DNA of 64,000 nt from Bacteroidales bacterium (lineage in GTDB: Bacteria; Bacteroidota; Bacteroidia; Bacteroidales; F082): the NCBI GenBank assembly GCA_021647205.1, contig JAKIVD010000014.1:1-64000 (forward strand), in the 5' to 3' direction. The notes beneath the pieces were generated by a model. The model did not search any database, had not been told where the DNA came from, and was given only the letters and a program-made list of their open reading frames with translations. The position numbers were made by a program, and so were the translations under genes. Of this stretch, positions 62,181-64,000 are shown piece by piece (position 1 is the stretch's first letter; each line of letters opens with the position of its first letter).

Positions 62181-64000
62181 ATGAAACAATTACTTAAATG
62201 GCAAAAAAGCCTGACGATTTTGATTGCCCTGTTAGTTTTTAGCACACTTAGTTTCGGGCAAAGCAGTATTGACAAGAAAGCATTGGTGACCATCGGGGAT
62301 GAAAAAATTACCGTTGGTGAGTTTATGCGTGTTTATGAAAAAAACAATTCGCTGGCCGACGACCAAAGTGCAGAGTCGATTACCGACTATCTGAACCTGT
62401 TTATCAACTTCAAACTCAAAGTTGCTGAAGCCGAAGCCATGCAGTTGGATACGCTTGCTTCGTTTAAAAACGAACTGAAAGGTTACCGGGCTCAATTGGC
62501 CAAACCTTATTTTATTGATGAAAGCGTGAACGAAGCATTGTTGCAGGAAGCCTACCAACGCAAATTGAGCGATGTACGGGCCAGCCACATTCTAATCATG
62601 CTCGATGCCAACGCCAGCCCCGAAGATACACTGGCCGCCTATAACAAGATTGTAAAAATCAGGGAAGAGATAATGGCTGGTAAAGATTTTGCCGAAGCCG
62701 CCGTTGAATATTCCGACGACCCTTCCGCCAAAGACCGCGAAGCCATCCCGAATCAGCAACGTTTCAGGCCCGGGAATAAAGGCGACCTGGGGTATTTTAC
62801 AGTTTTTAACATGGTTTATCCTTTTGAAAATGCAGCTTACAATACTGCCGTGGGCGAAGTTTCGCAACCCGTGCGTACCCAGTTCGGTTATCACCTGCTG
62901 AAAGTGACCGACAAAAAGGAAGCCCTGGGTACTGCCCTGGTTGCGCATATTTTTATCCCGGTAAAAATGGAGGCCACAGCCGAAGAAGTACAGGAAGCAC
63001 AGGATAAAATTGATAATATTTATCAGAAAATAGTTGACGGTATGCCCTTTGAGGAAGCGGTGGTCGCCTACTCCGAAGACAAAGGGTCGGCCAAAAACAA
63101 AGGCCAGTTGTCGAAGTTTACCTGCAACAGGGTCGTGCCCCAATTTGTACTGGCTGCCCAGTCGCTTAATATCGATGAAATTTCGGAGCCCGTACGTACC
63201 TTGTACGGCTTTCATATCATCAAACTCATTAGCCGCGAAACACCCGGTGCCTTCGAGGAAGAAAAACCAAAACTGAAAGAACGCCTGGCCAAAGACCAGC
63301 GTTCGCACAAAAGCAAAGAGGCCGTGTTGCAAAAAATTAAGGCTGACTACAAGCTGAAAATCTACGAAAAAGGAAAACTGGCCGCCTTTGCTGCCATCGA
63401 TACCAGTGTCCTGGATAAGAAGTTTGTTGCCGACAGTGTAAAAGGGATGATTAAACCAGTAATGAAAATTGGCAATATGAAATTTAACCAGGATGATTTT
63501 GCCGGATTTGTGGAACAGAAGCAGCGCATCCAGGAAAACATTGATAAAGACGTTTACCTGCAAAAACTTTTTGATGAGTTTGTCGACAAAAACTGCCTGG
63601 ACTATCAGGATGCCCATCTCGAGGAAAAATATCCTGAATTTGCCGAATTGATGCAGGAATACCACGACGGCATCCTGCTCTTTAACCTGACCGATGAAAA
63701 AGTCTGGAGTAAAGCGGTAAAAGATACCGTCGGATTGGAGAAATTCTTTAACAAACACCGCTCGGATTATATGTGGGGAGAAAGGGTTGATGCCACAGTT
63801 TACCACATACGTAACAAGGACGATGTGGAAAAAGTGAAGGCCATCATCGAACAAAATATCGATGACGGTGAGATTGCACAAATACTGGATCGCGACAGCA
63901 TCACCTCAACACGCATTATTCCTGATACTTTTGAAAGGGGCGATGACAAATATGTTGACCAGGTTGAATGGGTAACAGGCAGGCTTCAGCAAATAGACTC
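62181..64000 (+). CDS. SurA-like periplasmic peptidyl-prolyl isomerase with two parvulin domains (cut at the window edge)
   Basis: The frame is open from ATG 62181 to the end of the window (606 complete codons). A signal peptide (QKSLTILIALLVFSTLSFGQ) is followed by a SurA-N-like helical region. Two parvulin domains come next: VRASHILIMLDANAS to FGYHLLKVTDKK (~residues 133-250), and VAHIFIPVKMEATAEEV to YGFHIIKLISRE (~255-353). The C-terminal part (~370-606+) has further helices and is truncated here. Members assist folding of outer-membrane proteins in the periplasm. A long open frame on the opposite strand (62592-63881) is an antisense shadow. Confidence 0.93.
   Translation, partial: MKQLLKWQKSLTILIALLVFSTLSFGQSSIDKKALVTIGDEKITVGEFMRVYEKNNSLADDQSAESITDYLNLFINFKLKVAEAEAMQLDTLASFKNELKGYRAQLAKPYFIDESVNEALLQEAYQRKLSDVRASHILIMLDANASPEDTLAAYNKIVKIREEIMAGKDFAEAAVEYSDDPSAKDREAIPNQQRFRPGNKGDLGYFTVFNMVYPFENAAYNTAVGEVSQPVRTQFGYHLLKVTDKKEALGTALVAHIFIPVKMEATAEEVQEAQDKIDNIYQKIVDGMPFEEAVVAYSEDKGSAKNKGQLSKFTCNRVVPQFVLAAQSLNIDEISEPVRTLYGFHIIKLISRETPGAFEEEKPKLKERLAKDQRSHKSKEAVLQKIKADYKLKIYEKGKLAAFAAIDTSVLDKKFVADSVKGMIKPVMKIGNMKFNQDDFAGFVEQKQRIQENIDKDVYLQKLFDEFVDKNCLDYQDAHLEEKYPEFAELMQEYHDGILLFNLTDEKVWSKAVKDTVGLEKFFNKHRSDYMWGERVDATVYHIRNKDDVEKVKAIIEQNIDDGEIAQILDRDSITSTRIIPDTFERGDDKYVDQVEWVTGRLQQID

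Noticed and set aside
62592-63881. Open frame of 429 codons on the minus strand
   Set aside because: Antisense to the SurA-like gene, whose plus-strand frame has a signal peptide and two clear parvulin domains.

Overview
The window is a chromosomal segment of a Bacteroidota bacterium, probably from the Bacteroidales/Marinilabiliales part of the phylum. Several signs agree: promoters with a TAnnTTTG -7 element ahead of many genes, two secreted proteins carrying type IX secretion (T9SS) C-terminal domains (one type A, one gliding-associated/CHU_C type B), a short RpoD of 287 residues, a BatA-like protein, weak ribosome binding sites and many lipoproteins and outer-membrane barrels. Most of the DNA is ordinary housekeeping sequence, interrupted by small mobile and repetitive elements.

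Layout. 0-4 kb: a decaying pirin/ferredoxin-like pair, a Tat-exported superoxide reductase, a T9SS cargo protein and a glucosaminidase with LysM domains. 4-8 kb: a selenium locus, a NifS-SelD fusion plus the tRNA 2-selenouridine synthase MnmH (SelU), with a ParE/RelE-type toxin-antitoxin pair between them; a 31-nt copy of the end of mnmH lies on the far side of that pair. 8-14.3 kb: valS, an AtoE-type fatty-acid transporter and sppA. 14.5-16 kb: a degenerate group II intron. 16-26 kb: a giant T9SS type B protein, a Trx-Grx fusion, a lone groES, a beta-helix lipoprotein, pepD, ppiC, a thioesterase and rpe. 26-31 kb: rpoD, pnp, rpsO and an HdeD-like protein.

31-38 kb is the most distinctive region. 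Reading leftward it holds a TetR regulator with a canonical EF-hand loop, a LolA-like periplasmic protein, two FtsX/LolE-type permeases, a LolD-type ATPase and an outer-membrane barrel. This looks like one envelope export machine under one regulator. A REP-associated (RAYT) transposase gene has landed between the ATPase and the barrel, and is itself broken by a 133-bp MITE. Removing the MITE and one 5-bp target duplication restores the RAYT reading frame exactly.

38-64 kb: idi, parC, a BatA-like protein, gdhA, a MORN-type lipoprotein coupled to a five-LysM/periplasmic-binding protein, guaA, an M23 peptidase, a diacylglycerol-kinase-like enzyme with a SUI1 factor, a secreted C1 peptidase, a TPMT-like methyltransferase, an unknown protein, an MscS channel, an alpha/beta hydrolase, guaB and a SurA-like double-parvulin protein that runs off the right end.

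Three kinds of intergenic repeat recur: arrays with a 7-bp period (AAAGTTN or AAGARYC), mostly just upstream of gene starts; palindromes built on CTTCCAG...CTGGAAG; and the MITE with ends ATGCGAATCAAGGGT. I saw no tRNA, rRNA or CRISPR array. All assignments are from reading the sequence; no database search was run.
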